64,000 bases of DNA from Isoetes taiwanensis. Lineage: Eukaryota; Streptophyta; Lycopodiopsida; Isoetales; Isoetaceae. The notes under the pieces were generated by a model, which was given only the letters and a program-made list of their open reading frames with translations, did not search any database and was not told the DNA's origin. Of this stretch, positions 10,093 through 22,010 are shown in pieces. Each line of letters begins with the position of its first letter. The stretch's first letter is position 1. The stretch lies in the NCBI GenBank assembly GCA_021234155.1, contig JAJEKV010000050.1, positions 3,868,488 through 3,932,487 on the forward strand. Reading direction: 5' to 3'. The translations under genes were made by a program, and so were the position numbers.

Positions 10093-13000
10093 AAGCTTTT
10101 CATTCCTTGCTATAGTTTTTATGTTCTAGTTGAAACATTCATCTCCATGACTATGTCACAACATCAGAACAAAAAAATAATTGCAAATTCACTAGGCACT
10201 CGAAAGTTACCCACCTCAGAAATTTTCTTAAGGGAAACCCTGTTACTAAGAGAGAAAGAGAAGCAATAAGTTCTTTTGTCTTTTGCTCTTTCTTATCTGC
10301 AATCCATCATTTATCTAATAGCAATTCTGATTCAAGCCAACCACCTTGATTCAAGCCAATAAAATCTTCAATCTTGACCACTTCAGTATATAAATCCAGC
10401 ATCAATTAGTTTGGACAAAATCATTGTTTTTGGATTCCACTCCATCAAATGGAAATTAGTTGTACCATGAGTCTGTTCCATGAAGACAATGAATGAATGA
10501 CATATTCTATATAGAGAAATGTTACATTTCTTTTAAAGGAAAAGGACAAAATAGTTTGGCTAATTCCTCAAAAGATGGGATATTTGTTTAAGGTATGGGA
10601 AACTTTTTTTTTATATAAAAATTCATCACATAAGTTGCCTAGACCCCTAATTTTTTCAATAAATACAAGATTGTTCAATAATTTTCATATCTACAAAACA
10701 AAAGGACATAGTTCCCAAAGTTACATTTTTATTGCTAAAATATATCGGTGGCCTGTCATCGAATTATCGCAAGCCATTACATTTGTAAATGCTTTTTACA
10801 GATTTTTGGTTAGGAAAAAAAGTTTTTAATAAAAAATAAGATTTTTATGAGAGGTTCTTTTTTTTACCAAACCATTATATGTAATATCTAAGTCACTAAA
10901 CAAATTCATTTTTTGTTATATTGATCTGGACCAAGAATTGAATTTCCACAGTCTCATAATGAGGTTTGATCTGTTCCAATGAGTACAAAGTGGACCTTAC
11001 CGGATGTGCATGTTTTCTAGGAGCTATATTTGGTAAGTGGGCACCTAGCTTGGATAAGATTAGCTCAGATTAACAATATTACAATTGGTTATGATGTACT
11101 GGCCTGCAGCACATGAATATGGCATGCTAGGTGAACAACATCGATGTTCTAGTGTTACAGGCACACCAGCTCCTCCATGAGATTATACCACATCATCTAT
11201 AGCTAAAATTGGAACTGTAGTGGTATCTAATTGGCTTTTAATTACCTCTTTTATGTGTTCTAAAACATTCTTACATTGTCTATGTGCAGGCTCAACCAAT
11301 CTATCCATATGATCCAATTTTTAAACCATCATGGCAGCATATGGAGCTCAGGCTATGGTAAATTCTACTTAGAAGCACACGTTATCTTACGCTGATGTAA
11401 TGCCACAAGGTTATGGGGTGTTGAGAGGAGACCTTGTTAAAGAGTAAAATTTCCATGCTTTGCACCTGTCTTCTGAATAGTTACCCACATTCCTTTCTAG
11501 GCAGAAGAGAAATGATTAAATTCCCTCTACTCTGGTTTTTTTGTACACTCTTGACTTCCATGCCTCCAAATTATCGAATGTATTTTAATTCAGAATATTC
11601 ACTGGATTTAGCACAGGAGGATGAGTTTCACTGCATTTTGTCTCTTTTCCTTTGGCTACACGATACTTCCACATCTGTCATATTTGTCTTCATCTTGGAG
11701 GTAACTCTACATAGTATGCTGCGTATCAGGAATTCAATACCTGGCCTTCATGCTACCCTGTTGTACATGAATCTCCAAGATAGAATGACAATTTCTTAGT
11801 TATACGAACAACTTTCTTAATAATATGGTTAAGAAAAGTGCCAATGTTTATTCTGTATTATGCTAATCCTTTTCGAGGAAAAAGGCTGGGAATATTAGCA
11901 TATGAGTTAGCTTTGCTGGGAAAACTAGATCTAGTACTGAGTATTGTGAAAGCTAACTATAGAACTATACTATGGTGGATAATGAGGCTAATTCCATGAT
12001 AGTGTTCGTGTTAAACTCCACTGTAACCAAACTGATTTTGGATGCTCAAATTTGTTCGAAAGTTGTACAATAAGATATTTTTGGAATATCAAGGTCTCGT
12101 AGGGACATGAGAATTCTTAAGTGGCCATTAGAAGAATAAGTAATTGTACATATATTTCCCATATTGAATCCTTAGTTAGACCTCGAGGCCAAGGTTCTAA
12201 GGAGGGGGAGGAAATAAAGTGTTACAGGTAATTTGGGGGCATGTCCCGCATGCTAGACCTATGGACGTCCATGGTTGTGGGGTAGTGTCGATCTTACCAC
12301 TGGGTGGTCTGGGATATGATTGACATGAGTAGATGACTTGTATCTACTAAGTGCGGATAGTGAATTTTGAGATGGCAATAGTTCGTATGCTTAAGTGGCA
12401 ATAAAATCAAGGTTAAGGAGTCCAAAAATGGACCTGAAACCATTAGGTTTCTATGGGTTGACATGGAAACCATGATTGGCTAGGTCAATCTAAAGGTAAA
12501 TATACCAAGAATGCAAAGTATAACCTTTTCTTTTCTTGCGAAGGCAAGGGTTCTTGTTTTGGGCTTGCATCATTGGGGTATGCCAAACTGCTCCAAGTCA
12601 TACTAGCTTGCCTAATCAGGGATTTGGCTTGGACTTCCAAGAATATCTGTTGACGAGTAGTACTTGATGCATTCTGGGCTAAGATAGATGACCTAAATTT
12701 GCTTCTTCTTCTTGTTGCAACTTTGGAGTGCAAGAAGGTCTAGCAAAGTTGTGCAAAGTTGTATTTGCAAATGAGGAGCTCATGTCTTGTTCAACTGATG
12801 AACATTGTGATGAACATTAGGAAGCTAGTCTATGTCTATAGTTTACAAAGCAGGCATGTAATGGTGCTGCTAATTGAAGATGTTGATTTTGTTGAAGACC
12901 CATAATTTTTTGTTTTATAAAAGCTTGAGAATCCGTAATGTGTATCTTAGAGATGCCATGGTGAAGAACTGCAAGAATAGATTGCTAGAGTTCTCAGGTA

Positions 13001-13680
13001 AATGAGAGAACTACGAGGTTTCATAAAAGATGGAGCACCATATATATAGGCTAAACCTAACCTTTTGATCAGGTTGCAGGTTGCTCCAACCAAACATAAT
13101 AGGGGTCTCTCGTTCCGACCAGATCACATGGCAGTCCTCAATAGTAGGCTATACAAAATGACTTGGATAAATGATCTCATGGCCCTAAACAACAAGCTTG
13201 GCTGGCATCCAAGTGGCTTTTGAAAGAATACATGGCACGTGATCTGACATGCAATGAATGATATTTTCCATCCTTGAGCCACTTGATGGAAAAACAAAAT
13301 TTGAAAATGCGGTTCTAATCATGAGCGTCCATTACTTGTCAAAGAGAATGCCATGCAGGATCAATTATTTAGTTGTTTACTGATTTCGATTCTTTTTTTC
13401 TTTTTTCTTTTTTTGTTTGAGGGTAAGAGTGTGTATGTATTAATATATAAGATAAAGTACATCATATCCCCATATAAGGGAAGAAAGATTATAGCCAGAT
13501 ATTGTGTACTCACAAGCAGCTTACTTAATCAGTATCAGACATCATCTCGAACCAGTGGCAGGAAAGGAGGTCGCCGTCGGGCCTCGGGCGCCAATGAACA
13601 GCAGGTCGGTCGAGCAGCAGGACAGAAAAACAAAAGGAAAAAATTTTCCCCTTTCCGTTGAGTTTTTTTGTTCAAAACTT
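10093..13680. other. long AT-rich non-coding stretch
   Basis: No gene is supported. The longest open frame (11434-11799, 121 codons, plus) has no recognisable motif. A short exon-like piece lies at about 11289-11357: an acceptor-like TTGTCTATGTGCAG, then about 22 open codons ending at a GTAAAT donor-like site. It has no partner exon that I can find. The 12.2-12.4 kb part is slightly GC-rich but unassigned. Confidence 0.45.
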
Positions 13681-13682
13681 AA

Positions 13683-13830
13683 TACGGCCGTATTCTGGCC
13701 CGTATTCCTTGGAATATGCCCGTATTCTGTTTTGACAATTGCATACGGCGTATTCATTTTTCGAATACGGGTTTTTATAAATTTACGTATTCGCCGTATT
13801 CTAAAGCGAATACGGCCGTATTCTGTTTCC
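13683..13830. repeat. palindrome-rich patch with GTATTC/GAATAC motifs
   Basis: Nine copies of GTATTC or its complement GAATAC occur in about 150 bp, usually as CCGTATTC or CGAATACGG. Two copies of the self-complementary block TACGGCCGTA occur near the two ends. The patch differs sharply in base composition from its AT-rich surroundings. It may be a small inverted-repeat element; no target duplication was identified. Confidence 0.6.
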
Positions 13831-13867
13831 ATGAATATCACCTCTTCTTCCCCACCATGTGGGCACT

Positions 13868-13893
13868 ATAAGAATAGAATAGAATAGAATAGA
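13868..13893. repeat. (AATAG)n pentanucleotide tract
   Basis: Four to five copies of AGAAT/AATAG, the complement of the TTCTA tail repeat found at retroelement ends in this window. Confidence 0.7.
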
Positions 13894-14024
13894 TCACCTG
13901 TCTCCACCATATAGTGGGTACTACAGAGTGACTTCACTCCTTTTCCACATCTGGAACCCACATTTCGATTCTCAAGCGCAAAGGTTTGTGTTGGGGGGTA
14001 TGGGTTTGAATATAAGGGGGATGT

Positions 14025-15669
14025 TGTGACGCTCCCTGCTAAATATACGGCGCTCGGCCGTACACTCGGCAGGAAATCCCCCATCCGGCTCAACAGCCGC
14101 ACAGGCCCTCCGTCTACCCCGCACTCTAAGGTGACCCTAGTGCGGGGAGGGGACACGAAGGTGTCTTGGCGCGCCCTTCCCCTATGGGCTCCTATAACAG
14201 CGGAAGCGATAAACATGTCAGAACTAGCATCAACAATACAAATACTACCTCGAAGGGTAGTCCATCACATATCCAAAGGTGCAAAGAACATAGCCACATA
14301 CCATAAAACGTGAGAGCTCCTACCCGTGGATCTGACACATAAGGAAGTCGACCGACTGGATAGGCCTCAAGATAGAGCAGACCGAGTCATAACAATGGCG
14401 GGGCTGGCATAAGACAATGGCTAGGGTTGACCACTCCATCCGCCCCTCCTGTGCATACTTTGCAGATGGGCTAGATCAGGCTCTGGCATGACTCTAACCC
14501 TCCGGATACGCAATCCCATGGCATCACCCATCGGGACTACTCCAGGTTGCATCTCCCTGATCCGTCGAGGTAGGAAGGGTTGCATCTCCCCTTCCCGGGG
14601 TCTAGAGGCTCCACGGGCGGCTAGAGAATCGTGACGACACACACGATCTGCACCAGTGAACCCCCAAAACAAGAGCCAAGCTGACACTTGCAACTCTTGA
14701 GAGGCAGGGCAACACCTTCGCCCCAGGAGGTGTCGGATCCATGCCCGGCCCACACGAAGTGACCGGCCATAAGCCTAGCCCACTATGGGATCCCCCGTAG
14801 CCCCCGCTCGGCAGGGATCCTCCCTCCACATTGCCTCTAGCCCCGTTGTGTAGTGCTGAGTCACATCATAGCCTCCGTAGCCTGGTGGGTTCCTATGCAC
14901 AGGCCGCAACTAATAGGAACTAAGGGATCTAATCTAGGAGCATACTACATATGGCTCTAGGTCTCTACCCCCCTTCCCAATACAAGAGGAGCAAACATGA
15001 TCAACCATCGTCAAGTAATCATCACATCATGAGAATAATCATAAGAACATCTTAACCTAATCATACAAATCTAACTTACAGTTAGGGTTCCTTGATTAGG
15101 GTTCAAGATGATGCATGAGGGTTCTAGGATGGCTCTACCCTAGATACAAGATACTAACTCATCTGGAGTGCTAACTCCCAGATGAACTAACATGGACTCT
15201 ACTCAACCTACCTCCTCCAGAAGCGCTTCCTCCCATCCCTGGCGTCTCCATGCTCCTTGACGTGGCTCGAAGACTTGCTCCCTCTACGATCATACACACC
15301 TTCCAGGGGCTGCTGCTCCAGGCTAGGCTACGACGAACGATGCTCGAAACGGAGTTTCGGGCGCGTGGATGAGGGTTTAGGTGCTAGGTCAGGGAAAAAG
15401 GGTCTAGGGTTAGGGTTAGAGCTAATATAGGTGTGGGTCCACATGGGATGCCACGTGGCACCACTAGGATGAGGCCGTGTGGCGGTTGCCCAATAGGATA
15501 AGGCCATGTGGAAATGGGTCTTATCCTAAGGTTATCTAAGTTAAACAATTAACTTAGATGTGCACCCCTTGCCACTTTCCAATGCATACAAGGCTACTCA
15601 GGTAGACTTGTATGGTGACGGGTCCAGGAATATACGTATATATAGCGTATATTCCCCTGGAACGTCACA
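14025..15669. mobile_element. solo LTR (1,645 bp) with intact 5-bp target-site duplication
   Basis: The segment begins TGTGACGCTCC and ends GGAACGTCACA, so it has the TG...CA termini and the short inverted ends of an LTR. The five bases before it (14020-14024) and after it (15670-15674) are both GATGT, the target-site duplication expected from integrase. The interior is GC-rich in its first half and holds no credible gene; an open frame of 110 codons at 14421-14753 lies inside it. A solo LTR left by recombination between the two LTRs of a full element is the simplest reading. Orientation cannot be decided because no PBS or polypurine tract remains. A DNA transposon with short inverted ends is possible but less likely at this length and target size. 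Confidence 0.8.
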
Positions 15670-15674
15670 GATGT

Positions 15675-16637
15675 TTGCATACTGGCCTTATGAGCTAAGT
15701 GCAACCTTATGGTCTAAGTGCAACCTCCTCTTTTTTTTTTGTTTAACCATTGGATTATAAACCATTGGATTTTTAAGTACAAACAACGAATACATCAAAA
15801 TGTATAAGCATGTGTAGAGTTCCAAACCAACGCAAACCAGACTCGGCCATTCAAAGCCCGGTGGAAGCACAAATCCGTCAATAACCAAGAAATCAGAGGT
15901 GTTAAGTACCAAAGAACCTCGGCTGCCAGTACCAAATATGAACAGTCCGTTTCAACATCCCTGGCATGGCCATGACAATCAGATAAGAAGAGCTGCAGTA
16001 GATCTGACACAAGAATCCGAAATAAAACTTGAAGCAACAACAGAAATGATACATCCACATCCATAACAAAATGCGAAATAGAAATTCGAGGGCACAAAAA
16101 AAGCCCTTTCTAATGCCCTGCAGCAGATCTACTGGCCGGGAAGTTGAACACAGGCGAAAACGAAGTAGGGCTAGTCTGGAGGAATGATGTAGAACAGTGC
16201 AACAAATCCAACTATCTGTAGGTGCAGCAACCAAATTCCCCGCCATCATTCCGTGGTACAGCTAAAAGTGGAAGCCCATGTGACACCCATGGAAGGTCTA
16301 AACATAAACCTTTCAAACTAACTAAACAAGAACAAGGACCAAAATATTAAAAACCCTCCCTAACCTTTAAAAAACAGATGCAAATCGTCTATTGCAAACC
16401 TTATGAGCTAGTAGTGTCTGGACTGTTTTTGAAAACTACTTGCCCACTAGCCTCTATTGACTTAATCAAACTATCAAAGACTACCAAAGGTTGGGAGTAC
16501 TTGTATAACCAGATTCAACTCCTTTTTATGCGTTCGAGTTGGGTAGAGCTTAATATATAATTCAATTGTGCGATAAAATGGAGATGCAGCTAGAGGCATC
16601 CTTAATAGGCAGCTTCATTAGAATGACACTGTTAAAA
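15675..16637. other. non-coding stretch, possible element remnant
   Basis: Overlapping minus-strand open frames of 74-115 codons span 15688-16249 without stable motif content. It may be remnant leader DNA of a retroelement; nothing can be named. Confidence 0.4.
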
Positions 16638-17041
16638 TCTAACGTTTTCTTTAACCACCCCAGCCTAACCAACTGGTCAAAACATCCGAATGTTTATGGG
16701 AAAATCCATTCCACCCTCTTATGGTGGTATCCGGTAATACCACACAAAGATCTACTCGAGCGGGCTCCCATGATCTGTTACAATCTCTCCCAATAGAACT
16801 ATGCGCATCCTCGAGCATTATAGGACCATAGATCACACCATCCCATGGTGTCCAAGACCATACCCTCCAACGGTATTCAAGTCATATGTGCCCCTATGAA
16901 GACTTGAACTCGAGCCTTGCTCGTCCTCAAGCATCACAAGACCATAGACCATGCACTACACCATCCCATGGTGTCCAAGACCATAACCTCCAACGATATC
17001 CAAGTCATATATACCCCCATGAAGACTCAAACTCGAGGCCT

Positions 17042-17053
17042 GCTCTGATACCA
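17042..17053 (-). other. retrotransposon primer-binding site (initiator-Met tRNA)
   Basis: The complement reads TGGTATCAGAGC, a perfect match to the plant PBS for initiator-Met tRNA, two bases beyond the LTR end at 17056. Confidence 0.75.
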
Positions 17054-17329
17054 AATGTAACATTCGTTAACCACCCGACCCAACCAACTGGCCAAAACAT
17101 TTGGATATTGTTGGATGACATGGTCTTGGTTTGGTCTTGGACACCATGGCATGGTGTGGTCTATAGTCTTGTGATGTTTGAGGATGTAACGGACCCATGG
17201 GAGACCGATCAAGTAGATCTTGATGTGGCATTTTCTGATACCACCATAAGAGGGTGGAATGAATTTCCCGTCAACATCTGGATGTTTTGGCCAATTGTTT
17301 AGGCCCCGGTGGTTAAGGAATGCTACATT

Positions 17330-17342
17330 TGGTATCAGAGCC
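17330..17342 (+). other. retrotransposon primer-binding site (initiator-Met tRNA)
   Basis: TGGTATCAGAGCC lies two bases after the LTR end TGCTACA at 17327, the usual place for reverse-transcription priming. Confidence 0.8.
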
Positions 17343-17790
17343 AGGCTTGAGTTTGTCTCCATGGGGGTATATATGATTTGGATACCGTTGGACAGTATGG
17401 TCTTGGCTTGGTCTTGGACACTATGGAATAGTGTGGTCTATGGTCTTGTGATGCTCCAGTACGAGCATAGTTTTGATGGAAGTGATTGTAAGGGAACCAG
17501 GTATAGATTTTCTTGATACCACCATAAGAGGGTGGGATGGATTCCCATAAACATCTGGATGTTTTGGCGCCTGGTTAGGCCTGGGAAGGGGGAGGGAGGG
17601 AGGAGGGTGGTTAAGGAACGTTATAGCTTTTAGGCCTTCTTAATGCTCTATGGATGGATTTAGTTGCTAGAACTCAAGCTTTTAGGCCTTCTTGATGCTT
17701 TGTAGACAGACTATCAGATGATAGAGGTCCTAATCTTGCAAAATTGGCTCCCAACACTGAAAACCACCTCTCCCTACTTCTATATTTCTA

Positions 17791-17980
17791 GGGGAATGCT
17801 ACTTGGTTTGGCATTTTGGCACACGGGAGACTCGCCCTTGGCTGATGCCCGCCAAGGGACCCCTCCTGATGTGCTAGGATGCCATTGGCGGGGCCCCTGC
17901 CATGTGACGTAATGCCATCTCAAAAGTGGCTGGGAATGGTTCCCCTATGTGCTAGAATGCCAGACCAAATAGCATTCCCC
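17791..17980. mobile_element. 190-bp MITE with 34-bp terminal inverted repeats
   Basis: The ends GGGGAATGCTACTTGG and (complement of the right end) GGGGAATGCTATTTGG continue as matching inverted repeats for about 33 bp with four mismatches. TA flanks both sides (17789-17790 and 17981-17982), as expected for a Tc1/mariner-type (Stowaway-like) insertion. The interior is GC-rich and non-coding. The superfamily call rests on the 2-bp TA only. Confidence 0.7.
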
Positions 17981-17982
17981 TA

Positions 17983-19090
17983 TACATATCTCTCACATTG
18001 AATTAAATTATTTTCGTGCACTCATATACTTCGTATTATGTGCCTAACAAAAAATACGCCCCCTTGACTTTTATATGGGGTATTGCTGTCGCCTGTAAAG
18101 ATCCATTAATTTGGTAATTTATCAAATATCAAGTCAAACAACTAAGCAAAAAATTCCTTCTTGAATTTAATATCCATTTTCTTTGAATGAGCCTATGTCA
18201 CCGCGCTGCCATGTATTACCAAATATGTGATGATCACATGCCAGCAATGAATCTATAGAGCAGTATTTGAACATGTCAAAAAATACGTGGCATATTCCTA
18301 ACTTTCTTTAAAATATATTTACATCACAATCACGTGAATTGAAGTAGTGTTGATAGGAATATTGATGCCACAAACAAAAAAGTAGCATAGTGCATTAGCA
18401 TGCACTAAGATGCATCAGATCGTACATGTATAGTTTGGCCTTTTCCATGGTGTGACACAGCTTCTTGACCTACAAGTGAAGGTATTTGCACATGGTATGC
18501 CAGGCAGGTGGCTTTTGTAAACATTAACCTAATCGTGCACGTTAATTGCATTATTTTGTGCATTTTAAAGAATGTTGGCCATAAATTTGAGCAACCTTCA
18601 AGACTTTTGTGGCAAAGGAATATGCCACTTGGCATGGACAGGCACCCATTGGCTAAGAAGAACCTTTCAAATCTTCTCATATTTTTCTATTCAGAGACGT
18701 GAAGAATTTGCATGAATGATTATGATATAGAAAGAACTGCATGCCAACCCTAAAATAACATTTTAGAAAGAAAAGAGTAAGAAAATATATAAAGGAAAAG
18801 GAAAAGAGGAAAAACATTAAGGCAAAAGAAATAAGAAAAGAGAGTGAAAGGAAATATTTATAAGTATTTTATATGAAATAAATAATGGTGGCACCGGCAT
18901 ATATTAATAAGCAAAATTATATTAATGATGATCACAATTAATTAGGATTATTGGACTAGCAAGGTAACAAACAGGAAACTGCCAAGTATTCGTTTTTGTC
19001 TCGTTAAAAGAGAAGTTAGTGTTTTTTTGTCATTGGTTGGTTTTTAATTAATATGCAAAAAAAAAGGGAGATGAATTAAGGGGAATATAA
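17983..19090. other. non-coding stretch with purine-rich tract
   Basis: It has no gene. At 18755-18860 one strand is strongly A/G-rich (AAAGGAAAAGGAAAAGAGG-like). It probably forms the upstream flank of the DUF1644 gene. Confidence 0.5.
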
Positions 19091-19109
19091 TGCTCTTGCT
19101 TTACACATG

Positions 19110-20945
19110 TGCCCAAGCAAAAGAGGGCGAGGAGCAGCAGCATCTCAATTCCTCAGGACGGCCAGGCAAGGGGTCGACGCGAGGACACCATCTCCAGCCA
19201 AGCCCTCCTGAATCCGGCGTCGATCTCCTCCGATCCGGCAACCCCCCAAAAAAGTACTCTCGTTGCTTTTCTTTGGAATTCTTTTGCCCTTCTTTAGATT
19301 TTTTCCTTGTTTATCGCAGTCTTTTGTTAGATTTCATGTTGGGTCTTTGTTTTTGGTTAATCTTGTTGAGGTTTCTGGTGTTGTGTTGTGTTTTGAGGCA
19401 AGGGGTGTCAGGAGTTACCTTGTGACTTTTCGTGATTTTGATAGGGGGCATGTTGGAAACCGTAGTCGTTGCCTGATTTGGAGAAATCAGTAATTAGGGG
19501 CCATAGTTCTATAGATTTCTTCATTTGGGACCATTTAACCTAGTTACGTACCATTGGTTTGGAAGTCCCGTTGTCCAATATATCTATATTGAAATTATGA
19601 GGGCAAATTGCTGTTGCCTCTTTAAGGCCTAGTGCTTTTTCAGGGCAATTGGTGCGTCAAATGATGTTACATCAAACAATGTGATAAGGTAGCTCTTATT
19701 GCTTGTACTGGTTTTCTCAGATTATGGATCTTCGGGAAAGAAGTTCTCATTTATTTCGCTGGCATGAGCTCTTTTATCACACTAATGCCAATCTAGTTTC
19801 CATTGTAGAGAGGAAATATTGCTTCTGCCAATCTTGTTAACATAATATTGCTTTTGCTAGAATTATCATCTTCCTTGCTTCGAAGCGTTCATTGTTTACC
19901 TGCCTCTTAGTGTCATTTCCTTTCTCATGCTGAAACTTTGGAAAAATCTACAATCTGTACTCTTTTGCTTATTTGGTTACTTTAGGTCATCCTTATTAAG
20001 TTTGGCATTCTTCTACCATTTTTGGTACATGGATTTGAGGTTTGCTAGTTCAGTAGAGGTCAGTATTTAGGAAGTTAAAAGTTGCTGAGATGTTAGGAAG
20101 TCTTCCATTCTTATATTATGTGGTAAGCGACAACTAAACCTGCTGCTGTATCTTTAATACTACAGATACTGATATCTTTCAGCTATTATGAACATGCTAA
20201 GTTGGATTTAGGTCGTCTTTTGTTAGCCACATACTCCCTGGACATTATGTTGCTATTGTATTACGTGATTTGGCCAAGTACATCAGTACTGTGTCTTTGG
20301 CTGCTATAACTGAATCCCAAACATTTGCAGACTATCATTAAATTAAGTGTTCTTCAAGACTGTAAAGGGCTTATTGGCTGGAGAAGTGCCTAGATATTGC
20401 AGGGAAGGCACTGCCATGGAGAACTCAGCGTTTTCGCTGTTGATGGCGCCGTTTGGTCATCTTTGAGGGTTTCTCTCCTTTCTTGTATTGGGTTGTTTAA
20501 AGGCTGCTCGATTTGGAACATTATCATTTTATGTGAAAATGTGACAGTGAAGATTACACTGGAATGTATTGGGGGCTTTGATCTGTTGTGAAAACTACCA
20601 GCTCTATTATCTGGCTCTTGGACAAAACATTATACTTTTAATGGGAATATGAATTTTGGAAGCTCACTTGTGTATTAGTATCATCAATTATTATTAGACC
20701 TATTTGAGAGTTTCTTATAAGATGTGTAAGGTATCTGTATGTGGTGTATTAGTCAATCATATGGTATTGAATGTCTTACTTCTTGTATGCTTGTGGATAA
20801 TGGATATGCTAGTCTACAGTTTTTTGCTGCATGCCATGGCCCTTGTTGATGAAGCACTGGTGATGATTTGTTCAAGTGGCTCATTGTCTTAGATTTGCCA
20901 TCTTTTTCCATTAACTGGGGTGGATGGCTGGAACAGGTAAATATA
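19110..20945 (+). other. probable 5'-UTR exon and leader intron of the DUF1644 gene
   Basis: A GC-richer patch at 19120-19252 stands out from the AT-rich flank and looks like a transcribed 5' leader. It is followed by a GTACTC donor-like site at 19253. About 1.7 kb of T-rich, intron-like DNA then runs to an acceptor-like CTGGAACAG ending at 20937, nine bases before the start codon. A TATA-like AATATAATG sits near 19084. Leader introns are known in plant DUF1644 genes. The exact borders are inferred. Confidence 0.4.
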
Positions 20946-22010
20946 ATGCCAAAGGATAAAAGTAGTCGATCTCTGTCTAAGTCTCGGGATCTTTTTCACA
21001 AGCCTTATTCAAGAGGAATTTCTAATGCAAGTTCATCCAAAGAGGATTCAGCTGAGTGGGAGGACGCCATATGCCCAATTTGTATGGAATCTCCTCACAA
21101 TGCAGTCCTCCTTCTTTGTACTTCACATGATAAAGGATGTAGGCCTTATATGTGTGATACAAGCTACCGACATTCAAATTGTCTTGATCAATATATAAAA
21201 GCAAATGCTGCTGGGAAGGAACAGAATGATCAACCTTCTGTTGATCAAATGTCTGCTGTAAATAATAGGGCTGGTACTGAACTAGCTACATTTATGAACA
21301 CTAGAGCAGATTCTGAATCACTTGGCTATACGCCAGATGCAAGACCTCTTGATATGGCCAGTCCATTGCCATCCAACAGTACTTATATTCGAGGTCAAAA
21401 AGTATCTGAATTGCCCTGCCCACTCTGCAGAGGTAAGGTGGAGGGATGGAAAGTAGTGGAAGTGGCTCGACAGCATCTTAATTTCAAACCAAGGAGTTGT
21501 GCCCAAGAATCATGTGCTTTTCAAGGAAGCTATGAAGATCTGCGCAAACATGCAAGGCATGAGCATCCATCGGCACGACCTTGTGATGTCGATCCTGCTC
21601 GGCAAAGGGACTGGAGGCGTTTAGAGCGGCAGCGTGATTTTGGTGATGTCCTTAGTACAATCCAATCTGCAATGCCAGGTGCCACTATTATTGGAGACTA
21701 TGTCATTGATGAGGATGCAGATAGTAGAGAAGGTTTAGCTGATGAGCATGACCTGACTGGCAGTGAAGGCAATTGGTGGACTATGTTTTTCCTCTTTCAG
21801 GTATTAGGTCCTGCAGCTACTGTAGCAGGTGGAAGGCATTACCCTGCCTTTGTCAGAGGCATCAGAGGACCTCGTGGAGTTTCACTTGACATGAGACAAT
21901 CACTTTGGGGAGAGAATATGGACTTGAACTCAATGGGAGGAGGTAGCACGACTGGTGCTGAGGATAGAGGCATTGGACCTACAAGACGACGGCGCAGAAG
22001 TCGCCGGTGA
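20946..22010 (+). CDS. DUF1644 family zinc-finger protein
   Basis: This is an intact 354-residue, intronless reading frame. I start it at MPKDKSSRS because plant DUF1644 proteins begin MPKDR/K; the open frame extends 26 codons further upstream, but that part lies in the probable leader intron. Residues 43-79 form a Cys/His-rich unit (CPIC, C58, C65, C70, H76, C79), and CPLC at 158-161 completes a RING-like or C2H2-like zinc module. Around residues 185-215 a second segment (C-x(4)-C, then HARHEHP) resembles a C2H2 finger. The conserved GNWWT block lies near 280, and the C-terminus is basic (RRRRRSRR). DUF1644 proteins are plant-specific; some rice members (SIDP-type) have been linked to stress responses, but no biochemical activity is established. 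Convincing as an expressed single gene. Confidence 0.92.
   Translation: MPKDKSSRSLSKSRDLFHKPYSRGISNASSSKEDSAEWEDAICPICMESPHNAVLLLCTSHDKGCRPYMCDTSYRHSNCLDQYIKANAAGKEQNDQPSVDQMSAVNNRAGTELATFMNTRADSESLGYTPDARPLDMASPLPSNSTYIRGQKVSELPCPLCRGKVEGWKVVEVARQHLNFKPRSCAQESCAFQGSYEDLRKHARHEHPSARPCDVDPARQRDWRRLERQRDFGDVLSTIQSAMPGATIIGDYVIDEDADSREGLADEHDLTGSEGNWWTMFFLFQVLGPAATVAGGRHYPAFVRGIRGPRGVSLDMRQSLWGENMDLNSMGGGSTTGAEDRGIGPTRRRRRSRR

Larger units (their letters stand above)
16638..17635. mobile_element. inverted cluster of TRIM-like miniature LTR elements
   Basis: Three LTR copies of about 143-155 bp are present: 16638-16792 (minus), 17185-17327 (plus) and 17487-17635 (plus). A 50-bp LTR end lies at 17056-17105 (minus). 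The best copy starts TGTAACGGACCC and ends GGTGGTTAAGGAATGCTACA; shared internal words are CCACCATAAGAGGGTGG and CATCTGGATGTTTTGGC. Two LTR ends are followed after two bases by TGGTATCAGAGC, the site complementary to initiator-Met tRNA. Internal regions are only 155-260 bp and share ATGGTCTTGG and TTGTGATGCT words. Short LTRs, a PBS and a tiny non-coding interior define TRIM elements. Here a minus-strand and a plus-strand element abut head to head, and the minus interior contains a tandem duplication of about 115 bp. Confidence 0.75.

Noticed and set aside
11289-11357. Exon-like piece with acceptor and donor sites and 22 open codons
   Set aside because: No partner exon or recognised family; splice-like sites occur by chance in AT-rich DNA.
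13353-13887. Open frames of 99-127 codons on both strands
   Set aside because: They overlap each other and are created by the palindromic GTATTC patch; the Arg/Ile-rich translation is an artefact.
14421-14829. 110- and 75-codon frames on the minus strand
   Set aside because: They lie inside the solo LTR, overlap and have no motif; GC-rich DNA has few stops.
20868-20945. Extended N-terminus of the DUF1644 protein
   Set aside because: The extra 26 residues lie in the probable leader intron; family members start at MPKD.
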